A stretch of DNA of 64,000 bases, taken from assembly GCA_014825775.1 (NCBI GenBank), contig MVAQ01000002.1:124001-188000 (forward strand), in the 5' to 3' direction. Made by a program: the position numbers and the translations under genes. The notes beneath the pieces were generated by a model, which worked only from the letters and a program-made list of their open reading frames with translations, did no database searches and had not been told where the DNA came from. Numbering within the stretch: the first letter of the stretch is position 1; every line of letters begins with the position of its first letter. Shown here piece after piece: positions 13,665 to 25,596 of this stretch. Source of the DNA: Krasilnikovozyma curviuscula. Lineage: Eukaryota > Basidiomycota > Tremellomycetes > Cystofilobasidiales > Mrakiaceae.

Positions 13665-15509
13665 TCAAGCATGTTTGAACGGCTCATCGTCATCCGAAAG
13701 CTTATCATACCTGTTCTCCAAGTCGACCTCATAGTCCACGAAGCTGGTCTGTGTGGGTGTTGGTCTGTTTTTGGTTCCAACCTGTTGGAGAGCGACGCTG
13801 CTGCCAAGGTTTGTCCAAGATTCGGACACAGTTTCGGTTTGAGTTTGGATTGTGATGTTATTTCTTCTCCAAGTGCCGGACAATTGGCTCGATGAAAAAC
13901 CTTTGTTCTGGCTGATCATTTTAATCCAAGCGTCAAAGACCTGAAAATTAAAAGTTGCTGCATCAATGACCGCTCAGATACAGAAGCCTGGATGAAACGT
14001 GCATCAGATTGGGTTGAGAACAGAAGGAAGACAGCCCACGCGGCGCAAGAGATAAACATGTCCAAGGAGCGAGTTGTGGTCTGTCCCGTTGATAACGCTC
14101 CAAGAATAAGTGCTACAATCATCTGCAAATCGGCAAACAGATTGTGTTTAAGTCTGTGTGAACAGCGGCGTGCGGCGAGGGAAGTGAAGAATCTCACGTA
14201 TAGAGACATTCCCGTGACTCGGAAACCGAACATCAGATCTTTTCGCAAGGGAAGTGAGCGAAATGAAATATATCCGACTGATAAGGGAGGCTCCTTACCT
14301 CTCACAGTTCGTTTGTCCAAAGCAAGTCCAGCCCCGTTTGCTGATCGACCCGCTTTCCCCATGCTGCGATGGAAAATTTTGGAGCAGATGATCACAATCA
14401 AGACTGAGAATATAACAGAGAGACAGATGAAGACCATTGCCATGTAGAATGCAGCCTGTTTACTACCAAAAGAAGAGGTTCAGCGACTCGATCGCGAGTT
14501 AGCGGAATCGCGGCGTAAGGAACTGACACTGGTCGATACGCTAAATAGCTACAATACAGGAAGAATCAGCCAAAATTGAATTTTCGCTAGTATGTAATTG
14601 TACTGACAAGTAGAACCCTCCTTGAACGACGAGGGACATGTGCTTGAGTCCAACAGCCAAGACTACGAAAGCAATTCCGAACCAGGCGACCCACGGCAGT
14701 GCCACTATCACAACCTTTGCAATAAGTGAGCGCATAGCAGAGTCCAAAGTTTTTGAAGTGGTTTGAACTTGGCTCATCACCTACGCAGCACATACGAAAT
14801 CGGGTGAGCCACTGGCGCAGCTGGGAGGACCTGGGGACGAGACATACGGAGAAAGTCAACAGAAAAACGCTATAAAGAAACACTTTTAGGTAAGAGGAAA
14901 CTAGACATTTATTAGTTCAAAACTTACGAGAGCGCCAGCGGACAGGTGGCTTCAGTCATAAACATCGATTGGAAAAGTTTGAGGCTGAAGGGAGCGTCGA
15001 GACTGAGAGTTGTACCACCTTCGAGAACACTACGTTGGAGAAAGCAGTCAAGGAATGGCAAAGCTCAGTATACCAAATGGAAACTTACCCCACACAAGCG
15101 ACTATAGAGTAGAAGAGAACCAGAGCGATCATGCTGATCAATGGTGCACTTGAACATGTGCAAAGCGATTTTGGTGGGGAGAGGTCTGTGAAAAGCTCTT
15201 CTCAACAAATTTAGCCAGTGAAACACTCACGGTCTCTTGAAGTCCTTTACCATAGCAAGGGGAATGATAAGCAGCAAAAGAAACAAGATCCCGACAAAGA
15301 GAAACACAAGGTAGAGGATCCCAAGATTCCTCGTTTCTACGGCCTGCCCACCGGCTCGAGAAAAAAGCTTAAAACCCATGTTAAAATTATTACGGCCTAC
15401 GACCAAGGGTTGTAAGAGGAAGCACGGTGATGGCGAGGACGACGCAGTGGGGGTGTGCGACCAGAAATGCGGACGGGTTCCAACGTGCCTTTTTGGTACA
15501 TCTGATCAT
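13665..15509 (-). CDS. Seven-transmembrane protein, family not recognised
   Basis: Proposed exons from the 5' end: 15404-15509, 15251-15336, 15089-15195, 14928-15029, 14848-14869, 14604-14780, 14540-14548, 14299-14455, 13982-14217 and 13665-13940, about 425 residues in phase throughout. The order is a short N terminus ([10 protein letters not shown]), about seven hydrophobic helices and a hydrophilic Ser/Thr-rich tail of about 95 residues ending DDDEPFKHA. Helices include [52 protein letters not shown] and [17 protein letters not shown]. The plan resembles a G-protein-coupled receptor, but I see no hallmark of a named class (not clearly Ste3). Exons of 22 and 9 nt are included. The 9-nt exon is optional: its removal also keeps phase. 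Confidence 0.6.
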
Positions 15510-15974
15510 CCCTTGAAACTAACGGAATGATAAATCACTTTCCATGCTGTCCGCATTTCCGACTGGAGAAGAATTCTTCAGACAGGGGGGGAGAGATCAG
15601 TGCGACAATAGCGACAAAAAACCTGTCAGCAATCACAGTCGTACCTAGCCGTCCATGAATAAAGATATGAAACAGATGAATTAGCTAGTTTTCAGTTTCC
15701 CACAGTTGGCAGGGTGCAGTACCAGCAAAATGCCTGCTGCTTAAATCGTGCGTCAATCAAAACAGAGTCGGCTGTGGGGCTCTGCCTCGGCGGAGAGCGT
15801 GAGCCAGGAACGGAAGCGAAGCTTGCTCGTCTCTTCATGCTACATTCCTACAGATGTGCGATGGGAAGTTTGCTATCTGTAAGGGTCAGAGCAGATGTTG
15901 GAACACTAGCGCTTTCTGTCTATCCAAATGTGTTGCCGAACTAAAGCAAATCGATACAAAAAAATAGCTTCTAC
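15510..15974. other. Intergenic region with no visible gene
   Basis: It lies between two minus-strand genes and holds the upstream region of the seven-TM gene and the 3' UTR of pantothenate kinase. The short open frames on the plus strand look random. Confidence 0.45.
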
Positions 15975-17791
15975 TCAAGCCTCTTCACCTTCTCCCAAAT
16001 TCTTAATCCAAGCTCCTATACTGCCCAGGAATCCTTCGTGCCGCAAGAACATGGCCCGTTTGGTACCCTTGGACCAGAAGCGGATGGCGTAAGAGAGGGT
16101 CGATATCGTTGCAGGATGGCCGCGAATGAAGCAACCTCCGAAATAGATCTTGTCGAGGTTATACTTTTCAGCATTCATGTATCTAGAGAGTTCATTGCGA
16201 TGTGATTAGTTGTATCGCAAGGTAAGAGCTGGGAGTCTGAGTTACTCACGCTATCTGACCGATGTTATTACTGACGGCATAAAGCAGACTTCGACTGATA
16301 TCCTCTGGTTTGAACTTTCCTTTGGGATTCTGACCCTTTTTGAACACCTTCCCAAACGACGAAGCAATGGTGCTAGATTTCAGACCGACTTTTGAGAGAG
16401 ATTCGTTTGAGCCATAGATATCTCCAACAAGCATGTCCACAGCTGCGTTATCGCCTTCTTCTGATAGTGCCAGCATCTCTGACAGTTTTTAAAGTGAAGA
16501 AAGCGTTGTGAGCTGCAAGGCAACTGGAGCGAGCTGTTTCGTCGCACTCACCATCGAAGCTCTCTGCCGGTGTGAGAAGGCTCAGCAAACCCCACAATGT
16601 TCCACCTCCCAAACTAGTCCCTGAAACTCGCTCAAAAGAACCATCCTCATCAACCCTTACAATACTGACACCCGACCCAATGTTGACCAATAGGCACGGG
16701 AACTGAGTTGCTGGGCCAGTATCTTCATCGAACGTTACTGAGTACTGAGGTGGATTAGGTGATGGTCGTGGGAGTTCTCCAGGAGCAATTGTGGGTACTG
16801 AAGGTGTTGGACCTAAGTGTGAGATTGAGTAGACCAGTTCGTCCGAGTACCAGAAAACTTCTCCTTTAATCGCCCTCAAGAACCCAAGACCAATAATCAG
16901 ACAATCCATCTCATCCATTTTTTCAATTTCGACGCCTAGTTCTTTCTCCAGCATCTCTTCGAACTTGTGCGCTCCTCCACCCGTTGCCATGATCTTGACG
17001 GACTTCTTCATGTCATCAAGTGAGACTGAGTTTGATTGAGCTGAGTGAGATATCAAATGAGAGATGAACTCTACACAGTCCTCCATTGCAGCTGTTTCGA
17101 ATCGAGCAAAGTTGAGGAGACCTCCAGGTAGAATAGGTCGAGGTTGAGACACTGCCCTAGATTTTCGCGTCTTTGTTTGGAGACCGTCTAGAGAGGAACT
17201 GTTAGGTATCGTAGGTGAATCTGGTTCATTGAAAAAAGTAGATGAAGTGCCGTTGCTCTTGAGGTTCTTGGGTGTGAGGGCACCACTGGGAGGAGGGTGG
17301 AGAGCGTCGCCGTTGTAAGACGAGGCAGAGGTGTAAGAAGGTCGCCTGTTTGCATCTGAAGGAATTGAAGCTGGTGATCTAGTAAAGTATACAACTTTGG
17401 CTAATGATCCTCCAATCTAACACCAAAAAAAAAAGGGTAAGTCAGCAACTTTGTCCGCCGTGAACATGCCGTTTTAACCCCTTACATCGATAGCAATATG
17501 CGATACTGGCTCGATATGATGAGGCAAATAAATCCCACGAGAATCCTTGGTCTTTAAGATGAAGAAATCAGCGTCAGATAAGCATCGAAAGAGCATACAA
17601 ATCGAGTGGATTTCTCACAGCTGGTGAATCCTCAGTGATGATCTCAGCTCCCTACAAGCATAGCAACGACATTGAATTAAGTCAGAAATAACCTTTCGAG
17701 AAGTCGCATCAACAGCTGTACTAACTCTGGTATCGACAGAGATCACCCTGGCTGTCGGAATGGGGATTTCTATATTTGCTTGGGGAGACAT
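15975..17791 (-). CDS. Pantothenate kinase (eukaryotic type II)
   Basis: Six exons: 17726-17791, 17619-17651, 17486-17551, 16552-17416, 16250-16478 and 15975-16182, 488 residues. Pantothenate kinase phosphorylates vitamin B5, the first step of coenzyme A synthesis. The ATP-binding motif IDIGGSLAKVVYF follows an N-terminal extension of about 50 residues. Other family blocks are FARFET, IMATGGGAHKF, MDCLIIGLGFL, FPCLLVNIGSGVSIVRV, GTSLGGGTLWGLLSLL, DIYGSNESL, AVSNNIGQIA and IYFGGCFIRGHPATISTLSYAIRFWSKG (in two adjoining parts). A Ser/Pro-rich insertion of about 75 residues separates the ATP-binding motif from FARFET. The ATG at 17791 is the first in frame. Confidence 0.93.
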
Positions 17792-18215
17792 CTTGGAACC
17801 AAGCCTGCTACCCTTCCCGTCGTCCAACTCTCAAGAAAGAAAAACCTTCAGACAGAGAAGAAGATTTTCCGCAAGATGATTACAACTTCGAATAGGTTTA
17901 GGTTCAAGTAATGCTGAGAGGTTGTGCTCACTGAGAATCGCCTGATTTTTCGCGCTGCTGGGGTGGGATAGAACGCCACCGGCTGATGGTGATGATACGA
18001 TAATTGCTCCGGCTGAAGAATGGACTCTTGCCTAAGGAAGCTTGAAGAAGGTGGCTTGGGTGACAGTAGAACAGGTAGAACTTGGGGGATCTACCTGCGC
18101 ACGTAACTGTAAGGTAAACACAAAATTGATCGGATATATTACAGAAGCTTTTCCTTCCTCGACTCCTTCACATCAACCTTGGAACTAGGAAAAAGAAAAA
18201 AAGACGAATTAGAAC
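17792..18215. other. Intergenic region upstream of pantothenate kinase
   Basis: No coding sequence is supported. This is the probable promoter of the pantothenate kinase gene. Confidence 0.4.
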
Positions 18216-18681
18216 CTATGTGATGCTCATGGCTTCTCTCCAGGAAACGGTGGGACCATCGACTGTGCCAGCGTAACTCGCAACGGGGGGATAATTCCAG
18301 CCTTGCGATGCAGTAGAAGAAGCTCCCATCCCTGATAGCATTACCTGGTGCTTTGTTCGATGCAAAGCAGCATTACAAAGCTGGCTTCTGGAGTGTGAAA
18401 GATGCAACTTACGAGTGAACTGTGTGACCTTGCTCGTTAAGCTTGGGCCCAAGTATAAGCTAAAGTTTGATTTTAGTACGGATCTATTGTTTATTCACAA
18501 TGATTTGGGGCATTCTTGGTTTAAATTTTGCAGCTGCAATCGCTGCTGAACGATTGATGAGAGGTCTGCGTTGGAATAACACTTGACGTATCATAAGTGC
18601 GTCTGCCCTGCAAGACATGTTGTCACTTTCTCTTGATATCAAGCAAAAAGACAATAAGATACGAGATAGTATAGTCAACAT
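18216..18681 (-). CDS. Possible small spliced gene, structure unresolved
   Basis: Two pieces look coding. An upstream piece (18484-18681) includes MIRQVLFQRRPLINRSAAIA, basic and without acidic residues, like a mitochondrial presequence. A downstream piece ends at 18216-18218 and reads YPPVASYAGTVDGPTVSWRE before the stop. A strong GTAAGT donor lies near 18412. A phase-0 join from 18500 (ATT before GTGAAT) to an acceptor at about 18345 would fuse the pieces into a protein of about 75-95 residues. Other joins are possible and I could not fix one model. If real, it would be a small mitochondrial protein. Confidence 0.3.
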
Positions 18682-18905
18682 GAGAGTAAGAAAAGCGAAG
18701 TCAGACGAGGCGAGTTGTAAAATGGTCGAATAACTCCAGTATGTAGTATCCGAGAGAGCCGAACTAGACGAGACAGACTATACAAGGAAAGGAACAAATA
18801 GTGGAAACAGTCGTACATAAAGAAACATAAAGACAAGAAAAGAAAAAAAAAAGGGTAAAAGTCATTGACTCAAAACATCTATGATGTCTTTTCACAACCA
18901 CGATC

Positions 18906-21900
18906 TCAAACAGCGACTCTCATGTCTGTCTCCTTCTTGAATTGCTTGAACTTCTGGTTGACCATGACAAGCAAGCCCTGGATAAACTGAGCATGGCTCA
19001 TTGGGCCATTGTCAGACGCCGATGGTCCCGTAGATGAAGAAATCTCCACACGCCCAACGCGGCCCGTCATCTCGTCCATATCGCTGTGGTGCTTCTGGAT
19101 CATCGATGGGGGCAATAATGACGGGTACAATGACGTCAAGTGTGGGAGCATTGGCGCTGGCGAGCTGGATCGGGAAGAGGATGCCGAGCTGGACGTTTGT
19201 CGAGCGTCAACGGGAGGGGTAGATGGTGTGGTGGAAGAAGACGACGAGGATCGGTGACTTCTGTTGAGTAAATGAGAGATGGAAGGAAGCTTGAGGTCCG
19301 AGTCGACACCAGATGGAGCGAGCTTCATCGAGGGCAAGATCTCCGGAGATGATTCGACGTCGTCGTCTTCTACAGCGGACAACGTAGTCGCAGGATCAAC
19401 CTCCATCGCGTGAGGAACCTCATCATCGTCTTCTTCCTCATCCTCAATCTCCGACTCTCCACCGTCGGTATCGATATGAGAGGCAGCAGGAGCGACGACA
19501 GGAGTGGCAGCCTCTTCGCTTCCACCGCCTCTTTCGTTGGAGGTAGGCGGGTCTACAATTGTGCTTCGAGACGAGCTGAGTGTCTCCATCAATCTGAAAG
19601 ATCTGTGGTTTCCTAACAAATGGTGTTGTTCCTGACTCGCCAACATGGGATGAATAGACATGCCTCTTGAAGGCGCCAAAGAGTCGAACGACGGGTACTG
19701 CGGCTGCTGGTGTTGGTCCAGTTGGACAGAAGGAGGCGAGTGGACGCTACCGTAGGATCCGTGAGGCGAGCCTCCGCTGCTGACATTGTTCTCAAGACCG
19801 CTGAGGTAGTCCCCGGGTGGAGTGTGTGCGGATGAGTGGTCGGAAAGATGGTCGGTGAAGGCGGATGGTGAGTGACCTCCGAAGGGCAAGAGTGTTTGAG
19901 AGCCTGGTCTGGGAGGTGGGTTTGAGACTGGAGGTGAGGCTTTAGACGTTGGGAGTTGGGCGATCGGTCTCTTGGCGATAGGGACTTCGGCTGGTTGAGC
20001 GTTTGGTTGAAGGAAAGGCGAGGGTGGGTACAAGTTGGGGAAGTGAAGGGGAGGAACGCCGTTGTTATTGGTGCCATAGTTGTTGTTATAGCCGGTGTTG
20101 TTAACATCGACATCCAAGCCAGGCATACCAGCAAGACCCAAACTAGCCAAAGTAGCAGCATCAAACATACCCGCCCCGTTCTGGGAAGAATAGCCGCCGG
20201 TCATGGCTGCCATACTCATACTAGCGTGGAGTTGAGCCTGAGCCTGAGCGTGGGCGGCAACTGCGGCCTGAGCCTGAGCGGCGGCAGCCTCTTTACCCAA
20301 TGTGACCAAAAAGGCATTGATTTGTGCAAGATCGTACTCGTTCTTGATCTCGGGAATACCGAGGAAGGGAGCACTCTTAGCGTACAGGTCGAAGTATGGC
20401 GTTGGGAGCACACCTTGCAGACCAGAGTGGAGTGGACGGTTGTACATCTGAGCTGGTGGTGGCATTTGGTAAGATGCGGCGAGACGAGTCATTGCTTCGA
20501 GACGCTGCGCCATGTCTAATGATATGGAGGTTCAAGAAAGGTTAACAAGAGTTGCGAGGCCAAGAAAGCGATGGTGACTTACCATCGTTGTAACTTGGTT
20601 CAATCTTTCTCTTCTTAACTTCATCTAAAAAGTTCTCGATATCAAACTGGTTTGATCTCTTCCTGCTTTCCTGCTGGTGTTGCTGTTGCTGGTACTGATG
20701 GAACTGGCTGTCCCAACTGCCATTGAACGAAGGGTAGACGGAGCCGACGTTGTGCACGCCCAGACCACCACCGAAGGCATTGGATGCATCGGGTAAGCCA
20801 TGGCTTCCAAAAGCAGCAGCGAGGAGAGCTGGATTGCTGCCAAGAATACCGTCGTAGAGACCGGCTGAAGGGATTTGTGGCGGTGTCAAAGGATCTTGTC
20901 CGTTCGAGAGAGGGGATCGAGATGAGTTGGTTGGAGAAGATGTTGAGCGGCCTGTGAGAAAGCAATGAGTGAGGAATGAACTTAAGTGAGTTACGATAGG
21001 AATAATGGCGAGTGGTTGGAAGAATAGACTGACCGTATCGATCATCGTTGGTAGTTTGAGTAGAGCCACTGTCGTTGCTGCCGCTTCTCGCCTTCAAGTT
21101 AGCAGCGATCTTCGACTGGGTGCTGGTGACAGTTCTGATGGCTTCCTTTGAAGGTAATCCTCTGTTCGACTTACCACCGTTGAGGTCTGAATCATCCGCA
21201 ACGTGGGCTTTGGAGTGTCGATGGATTTCGTGGTGTTCAGAGGTATGGATTCGTTCGTGCTTCTTTAAGTCCTGTGGACGTTTAAAGGTTTTGGAACACA
21301 CCTGATTTTGAGAACGCGAAATTTATAAAGGGTGGGAAAATGAAGGTAAAAAAAGAGAGCGCGCGGCCAAAAGGGTCAGCCAAACTGATGCCAAGAATAA
21401 CGCAAAATCTGGTGCCGGAAGAAAAGAAATGATTTCTTACAGGACAACCGTGTGGTTTTAATGGAGTGTGGACTGAGGAAGAATACCATTAAATGAGTTA
21501 AAGAGGTCTACAGATAGATGAGGCTGTCTGAAGAAGACTAACCTCTAAGGTGAGACGTAATGTGGTCGCGTTTCGCACACTCGATGCCGCAGTCCTTCCA
21601 ATGACAAGTCAGGCAAAGGTTTTGAGTAGATTTACGACCAATGTGACTGGATAGAAGTAGATTCAAGAGTACCACAGGCAAGATGAGAAGATTTGTTAGT
21701 TGAGTGCAGGCCAATGTAAAGCAAAGCCAACAGAATCATCATTTCAAAGGTCCAGAACAGCCGGATAAAAATACCACGGCAGCGAAATGAAAAAAGGATA
21801 CGAAAAACGGTACTCACTCGTTGCAAAGATGGTTGTACAAGTCCTCAGGTTCGTCCCAAACGAGGGAGCAGGTATTCCACTGACAAGGGAACTTACCCTC

Positions 21901-22470
21901 GGTCCTCGAGGCTTCCTGAGGGATGGGTCTCATGGCGTGTTGAGGGCGTTGATAAGGTACGGCAGTGGATTGAGAATTAATGGCTGAAGAATGGGAGACG
22001 TTGGAGGACGAGTGGTCGGATGAAGGGCTGTAGGTGGCCATGTGGGCGAGGGTGGACGAGGCTGAGGACCTCCTTCGGTTGGACGACGAGGAAGGCGACT
22101 CGGGCGAGGACGAGTGGGACTGGGGGGATAGGATGTTTGCTATACTCGGATAGAGGGGTGCAGAACCAGGAGAAATGGCAGGATGACCTCCAAGTACGGG
22201 CGAATGGGGCACAGGGGCTGGTGAGAGGGCCGATTCAGCTGGAGCAGAGGGAGAAGAAGAGTCGAACTGGCTCAATGGGGACGACTGTGTTGGTTTGTAT
22301 ATGGATGAGTTGGGTGGAAACAATGGGGGTGAATGGTGCGTGAGGGGAACGACAGGGTAGATGTGGTTGGACGACATCCCTCCTTGAACCAGAAGTTCTT
22401 GGTTTTGGCAGTGTTCTTGGCGTTGCGGTCGGTTGGGTTTTCGAAAATGATCGTCGTCAATTGTGGCCAT
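18906..22470 (-). CDS. RIM101: pH-response C2H2 zinc-finger transcription factor Rim101/PacC
   Basis: Six exons: 21818-22470, 21543-21646, 21441-21472, 21034-21301, 20583-20951 and 18906-20515, 1011 residues. The three zinc fingers characteristic of PacC lie at about residues 199-285: [40 protein letters not shown] and [20 protein letters not shown]. An N-terminal Ser/Pro-rich region of about 190 residues precedes them. A very long Ser/Pro/Gln-rich C-terminal region follows, with an acidic stretch ([12 protein letters not shown]) and Ala-Gln repeats. In other fungi this factor is cleaved at alkaline pH through the Rim pathway and then controls pH-adaptation and cell-wall genes. KKRKIEPS near residue 465 may serve as a nuclear localisation signal (inference). 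Confidence 0.95.
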
Positions 22471-22782
22471 TTTTCTATTTCTTTTTTACCTCTTTTTTTT
22501 ATTGCGCTAGAGTCAAACATACGTAATATCTTTTTCAGACTCACTAGAGCAAGGACAGAGGGCGTCTTCAAAAAGCGGCTTGGATACATAGCGAGATATA
22601 TAGAGCGCAGGCACTTATCCGCACTAGCGAAACCGAAATGAAATAAATCACTCCAAAGTCTGCATACACTGTTATTCCTATCCAAAGGACCATTTCTTCA
22701 AAGCGTAGCCAGACTTTTGTCTCCTCCTTTCTCTTCGTCCTTTTCTAATACAGGAGCGGTTCGTCTCCTTGACGTCGCAGTA
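22471..22782. promoter_or_regulatory. Upstream region of Rim101
   Basis: It lies between the Rim101 start and the stop of the TMEM115-like gene, both on the minus strand. T-rich tracts (plus strand) lie next to the start. No gene is visible. Confidence 0.4.
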
Positions 22783-25287
22783 CTAGGCCATGACCTCACC
22801 CTCCTTCACACTCTCCTCCTTCTGGACCTCTGCCGTAGCGGTAGCCGTGTTGGAAGAAGCGGTGGCAGCTGGAGCAGCAGCAGAAGCAGTAGGTGTTGAC
22901 GTGGCTGGTGCAGCCGTCGACGAGGACGACGTGCTAGAAGCCATGCGAGCATCCAACGCTTTCAAAGCGATTGCTCTGCAGACGAAGAAAAACAACAATG
23001 AAAGTAAGGAAGGAATTTTGGTCAGGACCCGTTTCTTGTGTACATTTGCCAAGGAAGTTCAGGAAACGAAAACAAAACCGCGAGCGAAGAAAATGGGGGA
23101 TGGATTTGGGTCCGCTGAGAGCCAAGCACGACGAGAACCATCGTCGGAAGAACCGCAGCCGTGGTTGGGAAAGTCTACTGAGGCATAGGATACCAAGAGA
23201 ATAAAAACAATGCCTGCTATTTGTTTCCAGCCTTTCAAGAGTTGCCTCGACGAAAGGCTCTTTTTTCGGAGGAGACCTTCAACGCGCGGTGTGCGTCATA
23301 CAACCGCACTACACACAAAACGAAGCCACTATCAACGACATAAAGGAACGAGAGAACATACCTTCGTCGTTCAGCTTCGGCTCGAGCTCCACCAGGACCA
23401 GGGAGAACGCCGTAGCCTCCCATGCTAGCGTCGCCTTCACCCCATGGTCGGACGAGGTTGAGCTTGACGCAGAGGTTGAAGACAACGTTACCAAGGGCAC
23501 CGATGGGTTTACTATTTGCCAACCAAATCAACTATCAGCTCAGAGAAGACAGGAGCTTGTGGGAAATAGGACGGCGATAAAAACACCTACTGGAGGATAG
23601 GTGGGAACCAGCTCGTAAACGCAAACGTCTCGCTTCTGTCACCTCTGAACTCCCCATTTTCGCTCATCTTAATGAAGCGCAAGTATACCCAGGCAGTGAA
23701 GAAGCCGAACTGAATGAGAATATAAGGCGACTGGGAGAGGACCACTGTGAGGACGTTAGAAATGAGGAGGTAGATTCCCGGGAGACGCTACGTTTGAGGA
23801 AGTAAAATAAAATTGGAAGATGAGACGAACATGTGGTAAGGAGAGAAGATGAGGATGGGGGTGGTTGAGACTAACCTTGACTCGGACTTTGAATACGCCA
23901 AACAGTTGTACTTGGTGTTCGGGTATCAACTGCGTGAAGGCGACGAGGAAACCGGTTTGGAGAGCTGAGAGACCATGATATGACATTCCATATCTATGTG
24001 TAGACAGCAATTACGGTGCGCAAAGAAGTAGTGTGTCAGTCACAACGTGAGTCGCTCAATAGATTAAACTGTTGGGCTCTTACAGGTATAGGTCAGCTTT
24101 TCCTAACACGATCCCTATACAGTCATAAAAGGAGGAACTTTAGTCCAATATACCAAACGCGGGCAATACATGTGGTACTCAGAACGATGTATTTGCTCAA
24201 ATAGACTTACATTCAATGTAGTTCAAGCCCGCGGCGATGACATTGCTAGACACGATGACAATGGCACAGAATTTGTACAATTCCATTGCACCCCATACTC
24301 TTTCCAAGTACCTCGCACACAGAGGAAGAGTGATGAGAGATACGACGAGCTGAGCTCACGAAAGCCAAACCAAGACGGTAGCACGCAATAAATAGAAGAA
24401 AAAAAAAACGACACGGCCTGGTTAGTTGCCCTAGTCATAACATACCAATTAACAACAGATTACTCACCTCTAACACGTTGGTCTCCACAAACGCACTTGT
24501 CAACCAGACCCAAGGGAACCACAGACTGCTACCCGGAACCAACATGACATATGGGAAGTCCTCCAAACTAGCAACGGATCCTCTGCCCTGGTACAGCAGC
24601 TTTCCACTACTCGATACCGAGGGAGAGGAGCTAGAAAGGGCACGTAGGACAAAAAAGGCAGTTGAGAAGGCGAAGAGGAGGATGGTAAGGAGTCGGGTTG
24701 CGGGTGGAATGGACCTAGTAGACACGACGGTAGAAAGGGCTCGAGTCAATCGAGAGTTCAGAGAGAGAAATATGACAAAGGGAAAGAGAAAGAGAGTGCG
24801 GCCGGGGAACAGCACCAGGAAGTTATCTTTGAGGTTCGTCACAACGCCAAACTGCAGGGCACGATTTCAAGAAAGACTATCCATCCTTCCGACGAAAAGA
24901 AGCCCTGTTGTTGATTGGCTATCAAGTTTCTTACGCCTTTGTATTCAGGACTAGACTTCAATTGAAACGTCTCCCAATCCTAATAGCTCAAAGCATGTAA
25001 CCCAACCTTTGGGTCAAGGTAATGAGCTAAACTGTGTTATAGTGACCTCCCCATATCCTCATACTTTCCATCTATCCACCCATCACAGTGACATCATGAG
25101 AAGGCTGACACGCTGAACATTGAACGTTCTCAGGCAGACCCCCATCAGATCATGGCACGCGCGACCCGGCCATCCATTCATTTCTTCGTTCCCTTCTTCT
25201 CCCTTTCCCTCCCACAGCTCGAAAATAGACCACTAGTGAAGAACAACAGACTCACGCTAAGAAAGGTAAGAAGTTGACGGCAGGCAT
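22783..25287 (-). CDS. TMEM115-like rhomboid-fold Golgi membrane protein (DUF1751)
   Basis: Eight exons: 25256-25287, 24468-24714, 24211-24349, 24084-24114, 23876-23993, 23591-23787, 23362-23511 and 22783-22975, 368 residues. Family blocks are PFVYVML-type first helices, LWFPWVWLTSAFVETNVLE, RYLERVWGAMELYKF, YGMSYHGLSALQTGFLVAF, QLFGVFKVRVKRLPGIYLL, FGFFTAWVYLRFIK, FRGDRSETFAFTSWFPPIL and NLCVKLNLVRPWG. Animal TMEM115 sits in Golgi membranes and affects retrograde transport; the fold is a non-catalytic rhomboid. The C-terminal 60 residues are Ala/Ser/Thr-rich. The first intron (24715-25255, 541 nt) is far longer than others here, so the first exon is the weakest part of the model. Confidence 0.85.
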
Positions 25288-25596
25288 CTTGGGCGACTTA
25301 ACGAAGGGGTGGAAGCCTCTTCTTTCCTGTCAGCAAGCTCGTGCGTAGATATGGCCTTTTCAGATCTCAAGAAATTCGGGGCCACTGAGGATGAGCACTG
25401 CTGTGAAACTTGTGGTGTACTAGTGAGTCTTCTTACTTCTGAGAGGGTGAAGGACGAGCGTGTTTTGCTTTCGTTGGACGTGTTGCTGGTCGAGAGGAAG
25501 AAAGGAGGTCGACCCGCAGCAAAAAAGTGTCTGCCAGGCGACAGGTAACGGCGACGAACGCAATATTATTATATTCCAATTTGAAGCAAGAAGACG
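25288..25596. promoter_or_regulatory. Divergent promoter region
   Basis: About 310 bp separate the start codons of the TMEM115-like gene (-) and the NOPCHAP1-like gene (+). An 80-codon open frame here joins to nothing downstream in phase and is not supported. Confidence 0.45.

Noticed and set aside
15714..15944. 76-codon plus-strand open frame in an intergenic stretch
   Set aside because: No flanking splice sites, no family resemblance and a composition like random sequence.
19956..20519. Long plus-strand open frame opposite Rim101
   Set aside because: It is antisense to the low-complexity Pro/Ser/Ala-rich coding exon of Rim101, which tends to leave the other strand open by chance.
25309..25548. 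80-codon plus-strand open frame (contains MAFSDLKKFGATEDEHC)
   Set aside because: It does not join in phase to the NOPCHAP1-like exons, whereas the exon at 25597-25642 does and restores the family sequence.
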